Below are positions 8,147-17,891 of a DNA stretch of 64,000 nt, in pieces. Numbering within the stretch: the first letter of the stretch is position 1; every line of letters begins with the position of its first letter. The stretch is from Streptomyces candidus (GTDB lineage Bacteria > Actinomycetota > Actinomycetes > Streptomycetales > Streptomycetaceae): contig NZ_JACHEM010000001.1 of the NCBI RefSeq assembly GCF_014207445.1, positions 124,001 to 188,000 of the forward strand, given 5' to 3'. The position numbers and the translations under genes are program-made. The notes under the pieces are model-generated. The model saw only the letters and a program-made list of their open reading frames with translations. It had not been told where the DNA came from and searched no databases.

Positions 8147-8859
8147 CGCAGGACTCCTTGCGCGCGGGCCGCCGCGAGCCAGCTGGGGAATTCGCGCACC
8201 AACTGGTCGTAGAGGTCCGCGTCGGAGAGCGCGGACGGGTTCTCACCCGCGTGGAAGTAGCCCGCGTTGTCGACCAGCCGCTGCTCGGGAACGGCGAGTT
8301 CGTCGAGCTTGCGCAGGAAGTCGAACTGGTTGCTGCGGGTGTTGCCGAAACCCACGAACTGCCAGAACAGCGGGAGACGGGCAGCCTTGCAGATATAGCG
8401 TTCGGCGGCCTGCTTGTTGATCGGGCCGCCGTCCGTCTGGAAGACCACCAGGGCGGGGGCGGTCGCGCCGCTGTCCAGGTAGTGGTCGATGACGGCGTCC
8501 ATGGCCAGGTGGTAGCTGGTCTTCCCCATGTGGGCGAGGCCTCGCGTGATCTGCTCGACGCGGCCCCGGTGGTGGGCGAGTTCGATCTCCGTGACCGCGT
8601 CGACGTCCGTGGAGAAGAACACGGCCGGGACCGTGCCGTCGTCGTCGAGGTGCGCGGCGAGGCCCAGCACCTGGTCGGCGAGGGCCTGAACGCTGCCGTC
8701 CTGGTAGTACGGCCGCATCGACCCCGAGTAGTCGACGACCAGGTACACCGCCGCACGCTGCCCGTCCAGCCCGTGCTTGCGCAGGCTGACGCCCGCGCTC
8801 TTGTAGAGACTGACGAGCGCGGGGGCCGTCTCCTGAACCTTGCGGAGGTCGATCGGCAT
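8143..8859 (-). CDS. VWA-domain protein (TerF-like C-terminal domain)
   Basis: 238 residues. A von Willebrand A fold starts near residue 36 with the metal-ion adhesion motif DYSGS (D43, S45, S47), and continues through GKTSYHLAMDAV and VVFQTDGGP to FWQFVGFG. This layout matches the VWA unit seen in tellurium-resistance TerF-type proteins. Such proteins are cytoplasmic metal-dependent binding modules in stress systems. The start MPIDLRKV was chosen because the upstream residues are Arg-rich and unconserved in appearance. It is followed with a 4-nt overlap by the HutD-family gene. Confidence 0.85.
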   Translation of the reverse strand: MPIDLRKVQETAPALVSLYKSAGVSLRKHGLDGQRAAVYLVVDYSGSMRPYYQDGSVQALADQVLGLAAHLDDDGTVPAVFFSTDVDAVTEIELAHHRGRVEQITRGLAHMGKTSYHLAMDAVIDHYLDSGATAPALVVFQTDGGPINKQAAERYICKAARLPLFWQFVGFGNTRSNQFDFLRKLDELAVPEQRLVDNAGYFHAGENPSALSDADLYDQLVREFPSWLAAARAQGVLR

Positions 8860-8896
8860 GGGGCGGACCCGCCTTCCGTACGTGCGTTCCGGGCCG

Positions 8897-9139
8897 GTGC
8901 GTTCCCGGACCGCCGAGGCTACGCGACCCCGGCTCACCGGTACGGGGCGTCGAGAGCGGCAGCCTGCCCGGCACGCCTTCCTGGCGGGCGAGGTCGCCTA
9001 CGTCTGGCAGCTCGCGCTGTGCGCGGTGGCGGTGCTCATGGCCGCTGCCGCCCTCCTGGTACGCCGGATGCTGCGTCCCCCGCCGGAGAGCGCCGTCCCG
9101 GCGGCCACCGCACGCCCCGCGCGGTCCGCCGCGCGGTGA
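8897..9139 (+). CDS. Putative small single-pass membrane protein
   Basis: From a GTG at 8897 the frame encodes ~80 residues. A central hydrophobic stretch (VWQLALCAVAVLMAAAALLV) is followed by Arg-rich residues and an Ala/Pro-rich tail, as in a single-pass membrane protein. It is divergent from the VWA gene and ends before a strong terminator. I do not recognise the family. A GTG at 8882 is an alternative start. It could also be a spurious frame. Confidence 0.35.
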   Translation: MRSRTAEATRPRLTGTGRRERQPARHAFLAGEVAYVWQLALCAVAVLMAAAALLVRRMLRPPPESAVPAATARPARSAAR

Positions 9140-9151
9140 CGGGAACGTGCC

Positions 9152-9200
9152 GCGGCGCCCGCCCCTTGTCCGGTCGGGGACGAGGTGGGGCGGGCGCCGC
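9152..9200. terminator. Terminator downstream of gltD
   Basis: Perfect 14-bp arms GCGGCGCCCGCCCC (9152-9165) and its complement (9187-9200) enclose a 21-nt loop. It lies ~100 nt after the gltD stop on the minus strand and just after the small plus-strand frame. Confidence 0.75.
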
Positions 9201-9296
9201 GTAAGTTCCGTACGACGCTGTACGGGACATCAGTGGGCGTTGTTCACGGAGCGCGCGGGGCTGCCCGGAACAACGTAGAAGCCACCGTACGCCAGG

Positions 9297-10757
9297 TCAG
9301 ACCGTCAGTGCACGGTCGGTCGGCTTCACCGGGGCCGGGAGGGCGCTGACACCGGTGAGGTAGCGGTCCACGCCGCGGGCGGCGGAGCGGCCCTCGGCGA
9401 TGGCCCAGACGATGAGGGACTGGCCACGGCCCGCGTCACCTGCGACGAAGACCCCGTCGACGTTGGTGGCGTAGTCCGCGTCGCGGGCGATGTTGCCGCG
9501 CTCGTCGAGGTCGAGGCCGAACTGCTGGACGAGGCCGTTGGCCTGGTCGGTGCCCGTGAAGCCCATCGCGAGGGTGACCAGCTGGGCGGGGAGGACGCGC
9601 TCGGTGCCCGCCTTCTGCGTCGGCTTGCCGTCCTTGAACTCCACCTCGATGAGGTGGAGGGACTGCACGTTGCCGTCCTCGTCGCCCTCGAAGTGGGTGG
9701 TGGAGACGGAGTAGAGCCGCTCGCCGCCCTCCTCGTGCGCGGAGGTGACCTTGTAGAGCATGGGGAACGTCGGCCAGGGCTGGCCCGGGTTCCGCTCCTC
9801 GCCGGGCCTGGGCATGATCTCCAGCTGGGTGACGGAGGCAGCGCCCTGGCGGTGGGCGGTGCCCACGCAGTCCGCGCCGGTGTCGCCGCCGCCGATGACC
9901 ACGACGTGCTTGCCCTCGGCGGTGATCGGGGAGACGGTCAGGTCGCCCTCCTGCACCTTGTTGGCGAGGGGCAGGTACTCCATCGCGAAGTGGATGCCCT
10001 TCAGGTCCCGGCCGGGGACCGGGAGGTCGCGGGAGACGGTCGCGCCGGCGGCGACGACCACCGCGTCGTACCGGCGGCGCAGCTTGGCCGCGTCGACGTC
10101 GCGGCCGATCTCCACCTCGGTGCGGAACTTGGTGCCCTCGGCCCGCATCTGCTCGATGCGCCGGTTGATGTGGGACTTCTCCATCTTGAACTCGGGGATG
10201 CCGTAGCGCAGCAGCCCGCCGATGCGGTCGGCACGCTCGTACACGGCGACGGTGTGTCCGGCCCGGGTGAGCTGCTGGGCGGCGGCGAGACCGGCCGGGC
10301 CCGAGCCGATGACGGCGACGGTCTTGCCGGAGAGCCGCTCGGGCGGCTGCGGGGTGACGTCGCCGCTGTCCCACGCCTTGTCGATGATGGTGACTTCGAC
10401 GTTCTTGATGGTGACGGCGGGCTGGTTGATGCCGAGCACGCACGCCGACTCGCAGGGCGCCGGGCACAGCCGCCCGGTGAACTCCGGGAAGTTGTTGGTG
10501 GCGTGCAGGCGCTCGGACGCGGCCGTCCAGTCCTCGCGGTAGGCGTAGTCGTTCCACTCGGGGATGAGGTTGCCGAGCGGGCAGCCGTTGTGGCAGAACG
10601 GGATGCCGCAGTCCATGCAGCGGCCGGCCTGCTTGCTGATGATCGGCAGGAGGGACTTGGGAACGTAGACCTCGTTCCAGTCCTTCACGCGCTCCTCGAC
10701 CGGGCGGGTCCTGGCGACTTCGCGCCCGGTGGTCAGAAAGCCCTTGGGGTCAGCCAT
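9297..10757 (-). CDS. gltD: Glutamate synthase (NADPH) small subunit
   Basis: 486 residues. N-terminal iron-sulfur cysteines: [14 protein letters not shown] (~47-60) and [12 protein letters not shown]. The FAD-binding Rossmann motif is [13 protein letters not shown] with the downstream [15 protein letters not shown]. The NADPH-binding motif is [11 protein letters not shown], and a final FAD contact lies in [13 protein letters not shown]. It passes electrons from NADPH to the GltB subunit, which makes two glutamates from glutamine and 2-oxoglutarate. Its start overlaps the 3' end of gltB by 8 nt. Confidence 0.97.
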   Translation of the reverse strand: MADPKGFLTTGREVARTRPVEERVKDWNEVYVPKSLLPIISKQAGRCMDCGIPFCHNGCPLGNLIPEWNDYAYREDWTAASERLHATNNFPEFTGRLCPAPCESACVLGINQPAVTIKNVEVTIIDKAWDSGDVTPQPPERLSGKTVAVIGSGPAGLAAAQQLTRAGHTVAVYERADRIGGLLRYGIPEFKMEKSHINRRIEQMRAEGTKFRTEVEIGRDVDAAKLRRRYDAVVVAAGATVSRDLPVPGRDLKGIHFAMEYLPLANKVQEGDLTVSPITAEGKHVVVIGGGDTGADCVGTAHRQGAASVTQLEIMPRPGEERNPGQPWPTFPMLYKVTSAHEEGGERLYSVSTTHFEGDEDGNVQSLHLIEVEFKDGKPTQKAGTERVLPAQLVTLAMGFTGTDQANGLVQQFGLDLDERGNIARDADYATNVDGVFVAGDAGRGQSLIVWAIAEGRSAARGVDRYLTGVSALPAPVKPTDRALTV

Positions 10758-13700
10758 GGGTCGCCGCCTCCATCATCTTCTCGGTGGTCTCCTGCTCGGA
10801 GAGCCCGGCCAGCTCAGCGGCGTCCTTGGCGGCGAGCACTGCCTTGTACGTGGACGGGATGATCTTGCTGAATCGGGCTGCGGCGGCGGGCCAGTCGGCC
10901 AGCAGCTTCGCCGCGACGGTCGATCCGGTCTCCTCCTGGTGGCGGCGCACGACGTCGTGCAGCCACTGCTGGTCGGAGGTGGACGGGGTTTCGACGGCGC
11001 CCAGGTTGCCCGCGTTGACGTTGTTGCGGTCGAGGTCGATGACGTACGCGACACCGCCCGACATGCCGGCGGCGAAGTTGCGTCCGGTCTCGCCGAGGAC
11101 GACGGCGTGGCCGCCGGTCATGTACTCGCAGCCGTGGTCGCCGACGCCTTCGGAGACGACGGTCGCACCGGAGTTGCGGACGCAGAAGCGTTCGCCGGTC
11201 CGGCCGCGGAGGAAGATCTCACCGCTGGTGGCGCCGTAGCCGATGGTGTTGCCGGCGATGGTCGAGTACTCGGCGAGGTGGTCGGCGCCCCGGTCCGGGC
11301 GGACGATGACCCGGCCGCCGGAGAGGCCCTTGCCGACGTAGTCGTTGGCGTCGCCCTCCAGGCGCAGGGTGACGCCGCTGGGGACGAATGCGCCGAAGGA
11401 CTGGCCGGCCGAACCGGTGAAGGTGATGTCGATGGTGTCGTCGGGCAGTCCGGCGCCGCCGAACTTCTTTGTCACCTCGTGGCCGAGCATCGTGCCGACG
11501 GTGCGGTTGATGTTGCGGATGGCGATCTGCGCGCGGACCGGCTGGGCGGCTTCCGCGGACTCCGCGCCCAGGGCGTCGGCGGCCAGCTTGATCAGCTGGT
11601 TGTCGAGCGCCTTCTCCAGGGCGTGGTCCTGGGCGGCGACCTGGTGGCGGACGGCGCCCTCGGGCAGCTCCGGCACGTGGAACAGCGGTGCCAGGTCCAG
11701 GCCCTGGGCCTTCCAGTGGGTGATCGCCCGGTCGGTTTCGAGGAGTTCGGCGTGCCCGACGGCCTCCTCGATCGTGCGGAAGCCCAACTCGGCGAGGATC
11801 TCGCGCACTTCCTCGGCGATGAACTGGAAGAAGTTGACGATGTACTCGGCCTTGCCGGTGAACCGTTCGCGCAGTACCGGGTTCTGGGTGGCGATACCGA
11901 CGGGGCAGGTGTCGAGGTGGCAGACGCGCATCATGACGCAGCCCGACACGACGAGCGGGGCGGTCGCGAAGCCGAACTCCTCGGCGCCGAGGAGGGCGGC
12001 GATGACGACGTCGCGGCCGGTCTTCAGCTGGCCGTCGGTCTGCACGACGATGCGGTCGCGCAGCCCGTTGAGGAGGAGGGTCTGCTGGGTCTCGGCGAGG
12101 CCGAGTTCCCAGGGGCCGCCCGCGTGCTTGAGCGAGGTCAGCGGGGAGGCGCCGGTTCCGCCGTCGTGGCCGGAGATCAGCAGGACGTCGGCGTGCGCCT
12201 TGGAAACACCGGCGGCGACCGTGCCGACGCCGACCTCGGATACCAGCTTCACGTGGATGCGGGCCGCCGGGTTGGCGTTCTTGAGGTCGTGGATCAGCTG
12301 GGCCAGGTCCTCGATGGAGTAGATGTCGTGGTGCGGGGGCGGCGAGATGAGGCCGACGCCGGGCGTCGAGTGACGCGTCTTGGCGACCCACGGGTACACC
12401 TTGTGGCCGGGCAGCTGGCCGCCCTCGCCGGGCTTCGCGCCCTGCGCCATCTTGATCTGGATGTCGTCCGCGTTGACCAGGTACTCGCTGGTCACGCCGA
12501 AGCGGCCGGACGCCACCTGCTTGATGGAGGAGCGTCGCGCCGGGTCGTACAGGCGCTCGGCGTCCTCGCCGCCCTCACCGGTGTTGGACTTGCCGCCCAG
12601 CTGGTTCATGGCGATGGCGAGGGTCTCGTGCGCCTCCTGGGAGATGGAGCCGTACGACATGGCGCCGGTGGAGAAACGCTTGACGATCTCGGCGGCGGAC
12701 TCGACCTCGTCGATCGGGATCGGCTGCCGGCCGGACTTGAAGCCGAACAGACCGCGCAGCGTCATCAGCCGCTCGGACTGCTCGTTCACGCGCTCCGTGT
12801 ACTTCTTGAAGATGTCGTAGCGGCGGCCGCGCGTCGCGTGCTGGAGGCGGAAGACCGTCTCCGGGTCGAAGAGGTGCGGCTCGCCCTCCCGGCGCCACTG
12901 GTACTCGCCGCCGATCTCCAGCCGGCGGTGCGAGGCGGCGATGCCGGAGGCGGGGTACGCCTTGGCGTGCCGGGCGGCGACCTCCTGGGCGATGACGTCG
13001 AGTCCCGCGCCGCCGATCTTGCTGGGGGTGCCGTTGAAGTACGTGGCGACGAAGTCCTCGTTCAGGCCGACGGCTTCGAAGACCTGGGCGCCCCGGTAGG
13101 AGGCGACGGTGGAGATGCCCATCTTGGACATGACCTTGAGGACACCCTTGCCGAGGGCGTAGATCAGGTTCCGGATGGCCTGCTCGGCGTCGTCCGTCTC
13201 CAGGAACGTCCCGGCGCGGACCAGGTCTTCGACCGACTCCATCGCGAGGTACGGGTTGACGGCCGCGGCACCGTAACCGATCAGCAGCGCGACGTGGTGC
13301 ACCTCGCGCACGTCACCGGCCTCGACCAGCAGGCCCACCTGGGTGCGCTGCTTGGTGCGAATGAGGTGGTGGTGCACGGCGGAGGTGAGCAGCAGCGACG
13401 GGATCGGGGCGTGCTCGGCGTCGGAGTGCCGGTCGGAGAGCACGATCAGGCGCGCGCCGGCCTCGATGGCGGCGTCGGCCTCGGTGCAGATCTCCTCGAT
13501 GCGGGCGGCGAGTGCGTCGCTGCCGCCGGAGACCCGGTAGAGGCCGGAGAGGGTCGCGGCCTTCATGCCGGGCATGTCGCCGTCGGCGTTGATGTGGATG
13601 AGCTTGGCCAGCTCGTCGTTGTCGATCACCGGGAAGGGCAGGGTGACCGAGCGGCACGACGCGGCGGTCGGCTCCAGGAGGTTGCCCTGGGGGCCCAGCG

Positions 13701-15348
13701 AGGACCGCAGCGAGGTGACGAGTTCCTCGCGGATCGCGTCCAGCGGCGGGTTGGTGACCTGGGCGAACAGCTGGGTGAAGTAGTCGAAGAGCAGCCGGGG
13801 GCGCTCGGAGAGCGCCGCGATCGGCGAGTCCGTGCCCATCGAGCCGAGCGGCTCGCCGCCGGTCCGCGCCATCGGGGCGAGGATGACCCGCAGCTCTTCC
13901 TCGGTGTAGCCGAAGGTCTGCTGGCGGCGGGTGACCGAGGCATGCGTGTGCACGATGTGCTCGCGCTCGGGGAGGTCCTCCAGCCCGATCTCGCCGCTTT
14001 CCAGCCACTGCTGGTACGGGTGTTCCGCGGCGAGCGTCGCCTTGATCTCGTCGTCCTCGACGATGCGGTGCTCGGCGGTGTCGACGAGGAACATGCGGCC
14101 CGGCTGGAGGCGGCCCTTGCGGACGACCTTCGCGGGGTCGATGTCCAGGACGCCGACCTCGGAGGAGAGGACGACGAGGCCGTCGTCGGTGACCCAGTAG
14201 CGGCCGGGGCGCAGACCGTTGCGGTCGAGGACCGCGCCGATCTGGGTGCCGTCGGTGAAGGTGACGCAGGCCGGGCCGTCCCAGGGCTCCATCTGGGTGG
14301 CGTGGTACTGGTAGAACGCGCGGCGGGCCGGGTCCATGGAGGCGTGGTTCTCCCACGCCTCGGGGACCATCATCAGCACCGAGTGGGGGAGCGAGCGCCC
14401 GCCGAGGTGCAGCAGTTCCAGCACCTCGTCGAAGGACGCGGAGTCGGAGGCGTCCGGTGTGCAGACGGGGAAGATCCGCTCCAGCTTGTCCTCGCCGAAG
14501 AGTTCGCTCGCCAGCTGCGACTCGCGCGCCTTCATCCAGTTCCGGTTGCCCTTGACGGTGTTGATCTCACCGTTGTGGGCGATGAAGCGGTACGGGTGGG
14601 CCAGCGGCCACGACGGGAAGGTGTTCGTGGAGAAGCGCGAGTGCACGAGCGCCACGGCGGTCGCCAGGCGGCGGTCGGAGAGGTCGGGGAAGAACGGCTC
14701 CAGCTGCCCGGTGGTCAGCATGCCCTTGTAGACGATGGTGCGCGCGGAGAGCGACGGGAAGTACACACCGGCCTCGCGCTCGGCGCGCTTGCGCAGGACG
14801 AAGGCCTTGCGGTCGAGGGCGATGCCCGCGCTGTGGCCGTCGGCCACGAAGAGCTGCCGGAAGGCGGGCATGGTGGCGCGCGCGCCGTTGCCCAGCAGAT
14901 CGGGGGTGACGGGCACCTCGCGCCAGCCGAGGACGGTGAGCCCCTCCTCGGCCGCGATCGTCCCGATCCGCGCGACGGCCTCGGCGCCCGCGTCCGGGTC
15001 GGCGGGCAGGAAGCCGATGCCGACGGCGTACGCGCCTGCCGCCGGGAGTTCGAAGTCCGCGACCTCGCGGAGGAAGGCGTCCGGGACCTGGAGCAGGATG
15101 CCGGCGCCGTCGCCGGAGTCGGGCTCGGAGCCGGTGGCACCGCGGTGTTCGAGGTTGCGCAGTACCGTCAGCGCCTGCTCGACCATGTCATGGCTGGCCA
15201 CACCGGTGAGGGTGGCCACAAAGCCGACGCCGCAGGCGTCGTGCTCGTTACGGGGGTCGTACATCCCCTGCTGGGCGGGGCGACCGTCCATGGGCGACCA
15301 GGCGTGGGTACGCATCGGCACTCCCGTCGTCGTCGTGGCATAAGGCAA
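10750..15348 (-). CDS. gltB: Glutamate synthase (NADPH) large subunit
   Basis: 1532 residues. The Ntn-type glutaminase domain begins at DACGVGF with catalytic Cys39; the residues before it should be removed as a propeptide. The central domain follows, then the FMN synthase domain ([35 protein letters not shown]). The [3Fe-4S] cysteines lie in [15 protein letters not shown] (~1135-1150). The C-terminal GXGXG beta-helix follows. It makes glutamate from glutamine and 2-oxoglutarate with GltD. The start at MPYATTTTG fits the usual propeptide length; MRTHAWSP (15315) is an alternative. Confidence 0.97.
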   Translation of the reverse strand: MPYATTTTGVPMRTHAWSPMDGRPAQQGMYDPRNEHDACGVGFVATLTGVASHDMVEQALTVLRNLEHRGATGSEPDSGDGAGILLQVPDAFLREVADFELPAAGAYAVGIGFLPADPDAGAEAVARIGTIAAEEGLTVLGWREVPVTPDLLGNGARATMPAFRQLFVADGHSAGIALDRKAFVLRKRAEREAGVYFPSLSARTIVYKGMLTTGQLEPFFPDLSDRRLATAVALVHSRFSTNTFPSWPLAHPYRFIAHNGEINTVKGNRNWMKARESQLASELFGEDKLERIFPVCTPDASDSASFDEVLELLHLGGRSLPHSVLMMVPEAWENHASMDPARRAFYQYHATQMEPWDGPACVTFTDGTQIGAVLDRNGLRPGRYWVTDDGLVVLSSEVGVLDIDPAKVVRKGRLQPGRMFLVDTAEHRIVEDDEIKATLAAEHPYQQWLESGEIGLEDLPEREHIVHTHASVTRRQQTFGYTEEELRVILAPMARTGGEPLGSMGTDSPIAALSERPRLLFDYFTQLFAQVTNPPLDAIREELVTSLRSSLGPQGNLLEPTAASCRSVTLPFPVIDNDELAKLIHINADGDMPGMKAATLSGLYRVSGGSDALAARIEEICTEADAAIEAGARLIVLSDRHSDAEHAPIPSLLLTSAVHHHLIRTKQRTQVGLLVEAGDVREVHHVALLIGYGAAAVNPYLAMESVEDLVRAGTFLETDDAEQAIRNLIYALGKGVLKVMSKMGISTVASYRGAQVFEAVGLNEDFVATYFNGTPSKIGGAGLDVIAQEVAARHAKAYPASGIAASHRRLEIGGEYQWRREGEPHLFDPETVFRLQHATRGRRYDIFKKYTERVNEQSERLMTLRGLFGFKSGRQPIPIDEVESAAEIVKRFSTGAMSYGSISQEAHETLAIAMNQLGGKSNTGEGGEDAERLYDPARRSSIKQVASGRFGVTSEYLVNADDIQIKMAQGAKPGEGGQLPGHKVYPWVAKTRHSTPGVGLISPPPHHDIYSIEDLAQLIHDLKNANPAARIHVKLVSEVGVGTVAAGVSKAHADVLLISGHDGGTGASPLTSLKHAGGPWELGLAETQQTLLLNGLRDRIVVQTDGQLKTGRDVVIAALLGAEEFGFATAPLVVSGCVMMRVCHLDTCPVGIATQNPVLRERFTGKAEYIVNFFQFIAEEVREILAELGFRTIEEAVGHAELLETDRAITHWKAQGLDLAPLFHVPELPEGAVRHQVAAQDHALEKALDNQLIKLAADALGAESAEAAQPVRAQIAIRNINRTVGTMLGHEVTKKFGGAGLPDDTIDITFTGSAGQSFGAFVPSGVTLRLEGDANDYVGKGLSGGRVIVRPDRGADHLAEYSTIAGNTIGYGATSGEIFLRGRTGERFCVRNSGATVVSEGVGDHGCEYMTGGHAVVLGETGRNFAAGMSGGVAYVIDLDRNNVNAGNLGAVETPSTSDQQWLHDVVRRHQEETGSTVAAKLLADWPAAAARFSKIIPSTYKAVLAAKDAAELAGLSEQETTEKMMEAATHG

Positions 15349-15379
15349 ATACCGAGGGACGACACTGGCCCTCCGCGAA

Positions 15380-15395
15380 ATTTCGTGCAGGTTAC
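15380..15395 (-). promoter_or_regulatory. Candidate GlnR-box half-site pair upstream of gltB
   Basis: Read on the minus strand the sequence is GTAAC-N6-GAAAT, matching the actinobacterial GlnR a-site/b-site pattern gTnAC-N6-GaAAc at 9 of 10 defined positions. It lies 32-47 nt upstream of the gltB start. GlnR control of glutamate synthase would fit its nitrogen-assimilation role. A second adjacent pair was not found. Confidence 0.45.
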
Positions 15396-15678
15396 ATGAT
15401 GGCTGGCTTCTCGGGAAGCGGATAGCTCATTCCACCATGCGGACACCGCCCGTAGCGGTGGATGTGGTGCGGGGCGGACAGAACGCCGCCCTCCGGACCG
15501 TGGCGAGCAGGCATCGTTGCCTGCGGCGCTTACGGCTCATGCCCGGTGGTCAACTGGACGAAACCGATGAGTAACGGCTACTTATGCGCCACCTTGCATA
15601 GAGCCTCATCCTACGGCGCGGTCCGGGAATCCGCGCCGGGGCGTACGTCACACTGCCGACACGCCCGCGTCGCGACGC

Positions 15679-15722
15679 GGAAACCCCCGGCGGAACCGTT
15701 CCACCGGCCCGCCAGGGGTTCC
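15679..15722 (-). terminator. Possible terminator of the VIT-family gene
   Basis: Imperfect stem GGAAACCCCCGGCGG (15679-15693) against CCGCCAGGGGTTCC (15709-15722), with one bulge and one mismatch. It lies 69 nt past the stop of the VIT gene. Confidence 0.4.
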
Positions 15723-15790
15723 TCACGTCCTTCCGTACGGCCCCCGGGTCACGCCCTTCCGTCCGGTCCCGGGCCCGCCGCTCCGAGCGG

Positions 15791-16519
15791 CTAGACCGCG
15801 GCTCCGAGGAGCGCGCCCAGCCCGTACGTCACCGCCGCCGCCGATCCGCCCAGTACGAGTTGCCGCAGCCCGCTGAACCACCACGTCCGTGCGGTCACCC
15901 GGGCGACGACCGCCCCGCACGCGAACAGTCCGGCGAGCGACAGCAGCACGGCGGGCAGCAGCGAGACGGCTCCCAGCAGGTACGGCAGGACGGGCAGCAG
16001 CGCCCCGAGCGCGAACGCGGCGAACGAGGACCCGGCGGCCACCAGCGGCGAGGGAAGGTCCTCGGGGTCGATGCCCAGCTCCTCCCGCGCGTGGATCTCC
16101 AGCGCCTGCTCGGGGTCCCGGGACAGCTGTTCCGCGACCTGACGGGCGAGGTGCGGCTCGACGCCCCGCGACTCGTACAGCGCCGCCAGTTCCGCCATCT
16201 CGTCCTGGGGGTGCTTGCGCAGCTCCCGCCGCTCGACGGCGAGCTCCGCCTCGACCAGCTCCCGCTGGGAGGCGACCGAGGTGTACTCCCCCGCCGCCAT
16301 CGAGAACGCACCGGCCGCCAGCCCGGCCAGCCCGGTGATCACGATGGTCTGCTGCGGGACGGCGCCGCCGGCCACCCCCGTCATCAGCGCCAGGTTGGAC
16401 ACGAGCCCGTCCATCGCACCGAACACCGCCGGCCGCAGCCAGCCGCCGTTCACGTCGCGGTGGGTGTGGTTGTCGCGGTGCGCCGCGTGCAGCGTCGCTC
16501 CGGTCTCGATGACGGCCAT
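15791..16519 (-). CDS. VIT1/CCC1-family Fe2+/Mn2+ transporter
   Basis: 242 residues. The family signature is near the N-terminus: DVNGGWLRPAVFGAMDGLVS and NLALMTG, then GAFSMAAGEYTSV. A cytoplasmic acidic/helical metal-binding loop (RELVEAELAVERRELRKHP) is followed by three predicted membrane helices. It likely exports or sequesters ferrous iron or manganese across the membrane. The ATG at 16519 (MAVIETGATLH) precedes the first conserved region; upstream residues are non-coding in character. It is divergent from the ribokinase gene. Confidence 0.9.
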   Translation of the reverse strand: MAVIETGATLHAAHRDNHTHRDVNGGWLRPAVFGAMDGLVSNLALMTGVAGGAVPQQTIVITGLAGLAAGAFSMAAGEYTSVASQRELVEAELAVERRELRKHPQDEMAELAALYESRGVEPHLARQVAEQLSRDPEQALEIHAREELGIDPEDLPSPLVAAGSSFAAFALGALLPVLPYLLGAVSLLPAVLLSLAGLFACGAVVARVTARTWWFSGLRQLVLGGSAAAVTYGLGALLGAAV

Positions 16520-16837
16520 GCCGGTCCCCCCGTACCACTCGTCCTTCTCACCGTCGGGGAGCGCCCCGACGACAGCGAACCTACGCACGATTCGAAGCTC
16601 TCGCCAGCAAGGAAGGCCGTACTTACTCGCTCCTACCGGGGTTGCGCCGTGGTTTCCAAGGCAAGCCTGTCCTTGCTGCGAAGGCTTCGAACCGCTGAAA
16701 CCGTCCCGGAACTCGCCGGGGATCCCACCTCTCCCCAAACGGCCCACCGAAAGGGATGATTCGGGCATGACGACCGTCGGTCCACCCGCCGGACCTCGCG
16801 GGCCGAGACGAGAACCCACCCACCGAGAGGCCACCGG
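16520..16837. other. Divergent promoter region between VIT gene and rbsK
   Basis: 318 bases without a gene, which should hold the promoters of both flanking genes. The only structure seen is a short dyad, GCAAG-N6-CTTGC at 16661-16676. No iron-box match was seen. GAGAGG near 16829 can serve rbsK translation. Confidence 0.4.
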
Positions 16838-17749
16838 ATGACCCAGCCGCCCACCCGCCCGACCACCCTCACGGTCCTGGGCAGCACCAACATGGATCTC
16901 GTCGCGTACGTCGCCAAGGCCCCGGCCCCGGGCGAGACCGTCGCGGGCCACTCCTTCCGCACCGTCCCCGGCGGCAAGGGAGCCAACCAGGCCATCGCGG
17001 CCGCCCGCGCGGGCGCGGCGGTGACGATGATCGGCGCGGTCGGCACCGACGAGTTCGGCCCGCGCCTGCGCTCCGCCCTCGAACACTCAGGCGTCGACAC
17101 CGACTTCCTGCGCACCGCCGAGGGCGCCTCCGGCACGGCGCACATCGTGGTGGACGACGACGGGTGCAACTCCATCGTCGTCATCCCCGGCGCGAACGGC
17201 ACCGTCACCGGCCTCACCCCCGGTGACGAGACGGTCATCGCCGGGGCCTACGCGCTCCTGCTCCAGCTCGAACTCCCGCTGCCCGCCGTCACCGCGGCCG
17301 CCCGCGCCGCCCGACGGCACGGGGTGCGTACGATCCTCACCCCGGCCCCCGCCGGCGCCATGCCGCCCGAACTTCTGGAAGTCACCGATCTGCTGGTGCC
17401 CAACGAGCACGAAGCGGCAGCCCTCACCGGCCTCCACAACCCCCTGCTCGCCGCCCGCGCCCTCCTGGACCATGTTCCGGAGGTGGTGGTCACCCTGGGC
17501 GCCGCGGGCAGTGCGTACGTCACCCGTGCGGCCCCCGACCCGGTCTTCGTCCCGGCCGTGCCCGCCGAGCCGGTCGTCGACACGACCGCGGCCGGGGACA
17601 CCTTCGTGGGCGCGCTCGCGGTGGCCCTCGGCGAGGGAAAGCCGATGCGGGACGCCATGCGCTGGGCGGCGGCGGCCTCGGCCCTGTCCGTCCAGCGGCA
17701 CGGCGCGTCGACGTCCATGCCGTGCCGCCAGGAGATCGACGCCCTCTGA
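16838..17749 (+). CDS. rbsK: Ribokinase (PfkB family)
   Basis: 303 residues, full length. It opens with the beta-strand LTVLGSTNMDLVAYV, then the substrate motif GGKGANQA (45-52), the NEHEAAALTG segment, and the ATP/anion-hole catalytic motif DTTAAGDTFVGAL, where the aspartate is the base. It phosphorylates ribose (or a related sugar or nucleoside) at C5 with ATP. No ribose transporter is adjacent, so exact substrate is an assumption from family similarity. Confidence 0.9.
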   Translation: MTQPPTRPTTLTVLGSTNMDLVAYVAKAPAPGETVAGHSFRTVPGGKGANQAIAAARAGAAVTMIGAVGTDEFGPRLRSALEHSGVDTDFLRTAEGASGTAHIVVDDDGCNSIVVIPGANGTVTGLTPGDETVIAGAYALLLQLELPLPAVTAAARAARRHGVRTILTPAPAGAMPPELLEVTDLLVPNEHEAAALTGLHNPLLAARALLDHVPEVVVTLGAAGSAYVTRAAPDPVFVPAVPAEPVVDTTAAGDTFVGALAVALGEGKPMRDAMRWAAAASALSVQRHGASTSMPCRQEIDAL

Positions 17750-17796
17750 CGCCGGGCCCGCGCACGGCAGACGCATGCGGCGCGCCCCGGGACGCG

Positions 17797-17837
17797 AAGG
17801 GGCCGCCGCAACCGTGACGGTTCCGGCGGCCCCTTTT
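17797..17837. terminator. Terminator between rbsK and lgt
   Basis: Stem AAGGGGCCGCCG / CGGCGGCCCCTT, extended by AACC/GGTT across a single-base bulge, with a small loop and a TTTT tail in the plus direction. It ends the rbsK transcript and may also act on lgt. Confidence 0.85.
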
Positions 17838-17881
17838 CGCTTGCGCGGGCGCTCGTGTCTTCGCTTGCGCGGGCGCTCGTG
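17837..17881. repeat. 24-bp tandem duplication after lgt stop
   Basis: TCGCTTGCGCGGGCGCTCGTG occurs at 17837-17857 and again at 17861-17881, separated by TCT. It lies just outside the lgt 3' end, next to the larger in-gene duplication. Confidence 0.85.
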
Positions 17882-17891
17882 CGGACGAGCG

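Larger units (their letters stand above)
15349..15790. other. gltB upstream region, no gene
   Basis: This 440-base spacer holds the gltB leader with a GlnR-like site, a moderately AT-rich stretch (15565-15615), and an imperfect hairpin at 15679-15722. I see no credible coding frame; the one long plus-strand frame lacks recognisable content and coding bias. Confidence 0.5.

Noticed and set aside
10729..15399. A 1556-codon open frame on the plus strand opposite gltB
   Set aside because: It mirrors gltB, has no ribosome site or recognisable domain, and arises from high-GC codon bias.
15462..15794. A 110-codon plus-strand frame upstream of gltB
   Set aside because: No coding bias, no ribosome site, and no recognised sequence; it also overlaps the gltB regulatory region and a hairpin.
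16661..16676. GCAAG-N6-CTTGC dyad as an iron-box for the VIT-family gene
   Set aside because: It does not fit the DmdR/IdeR iron-box consensus and is too short to support.
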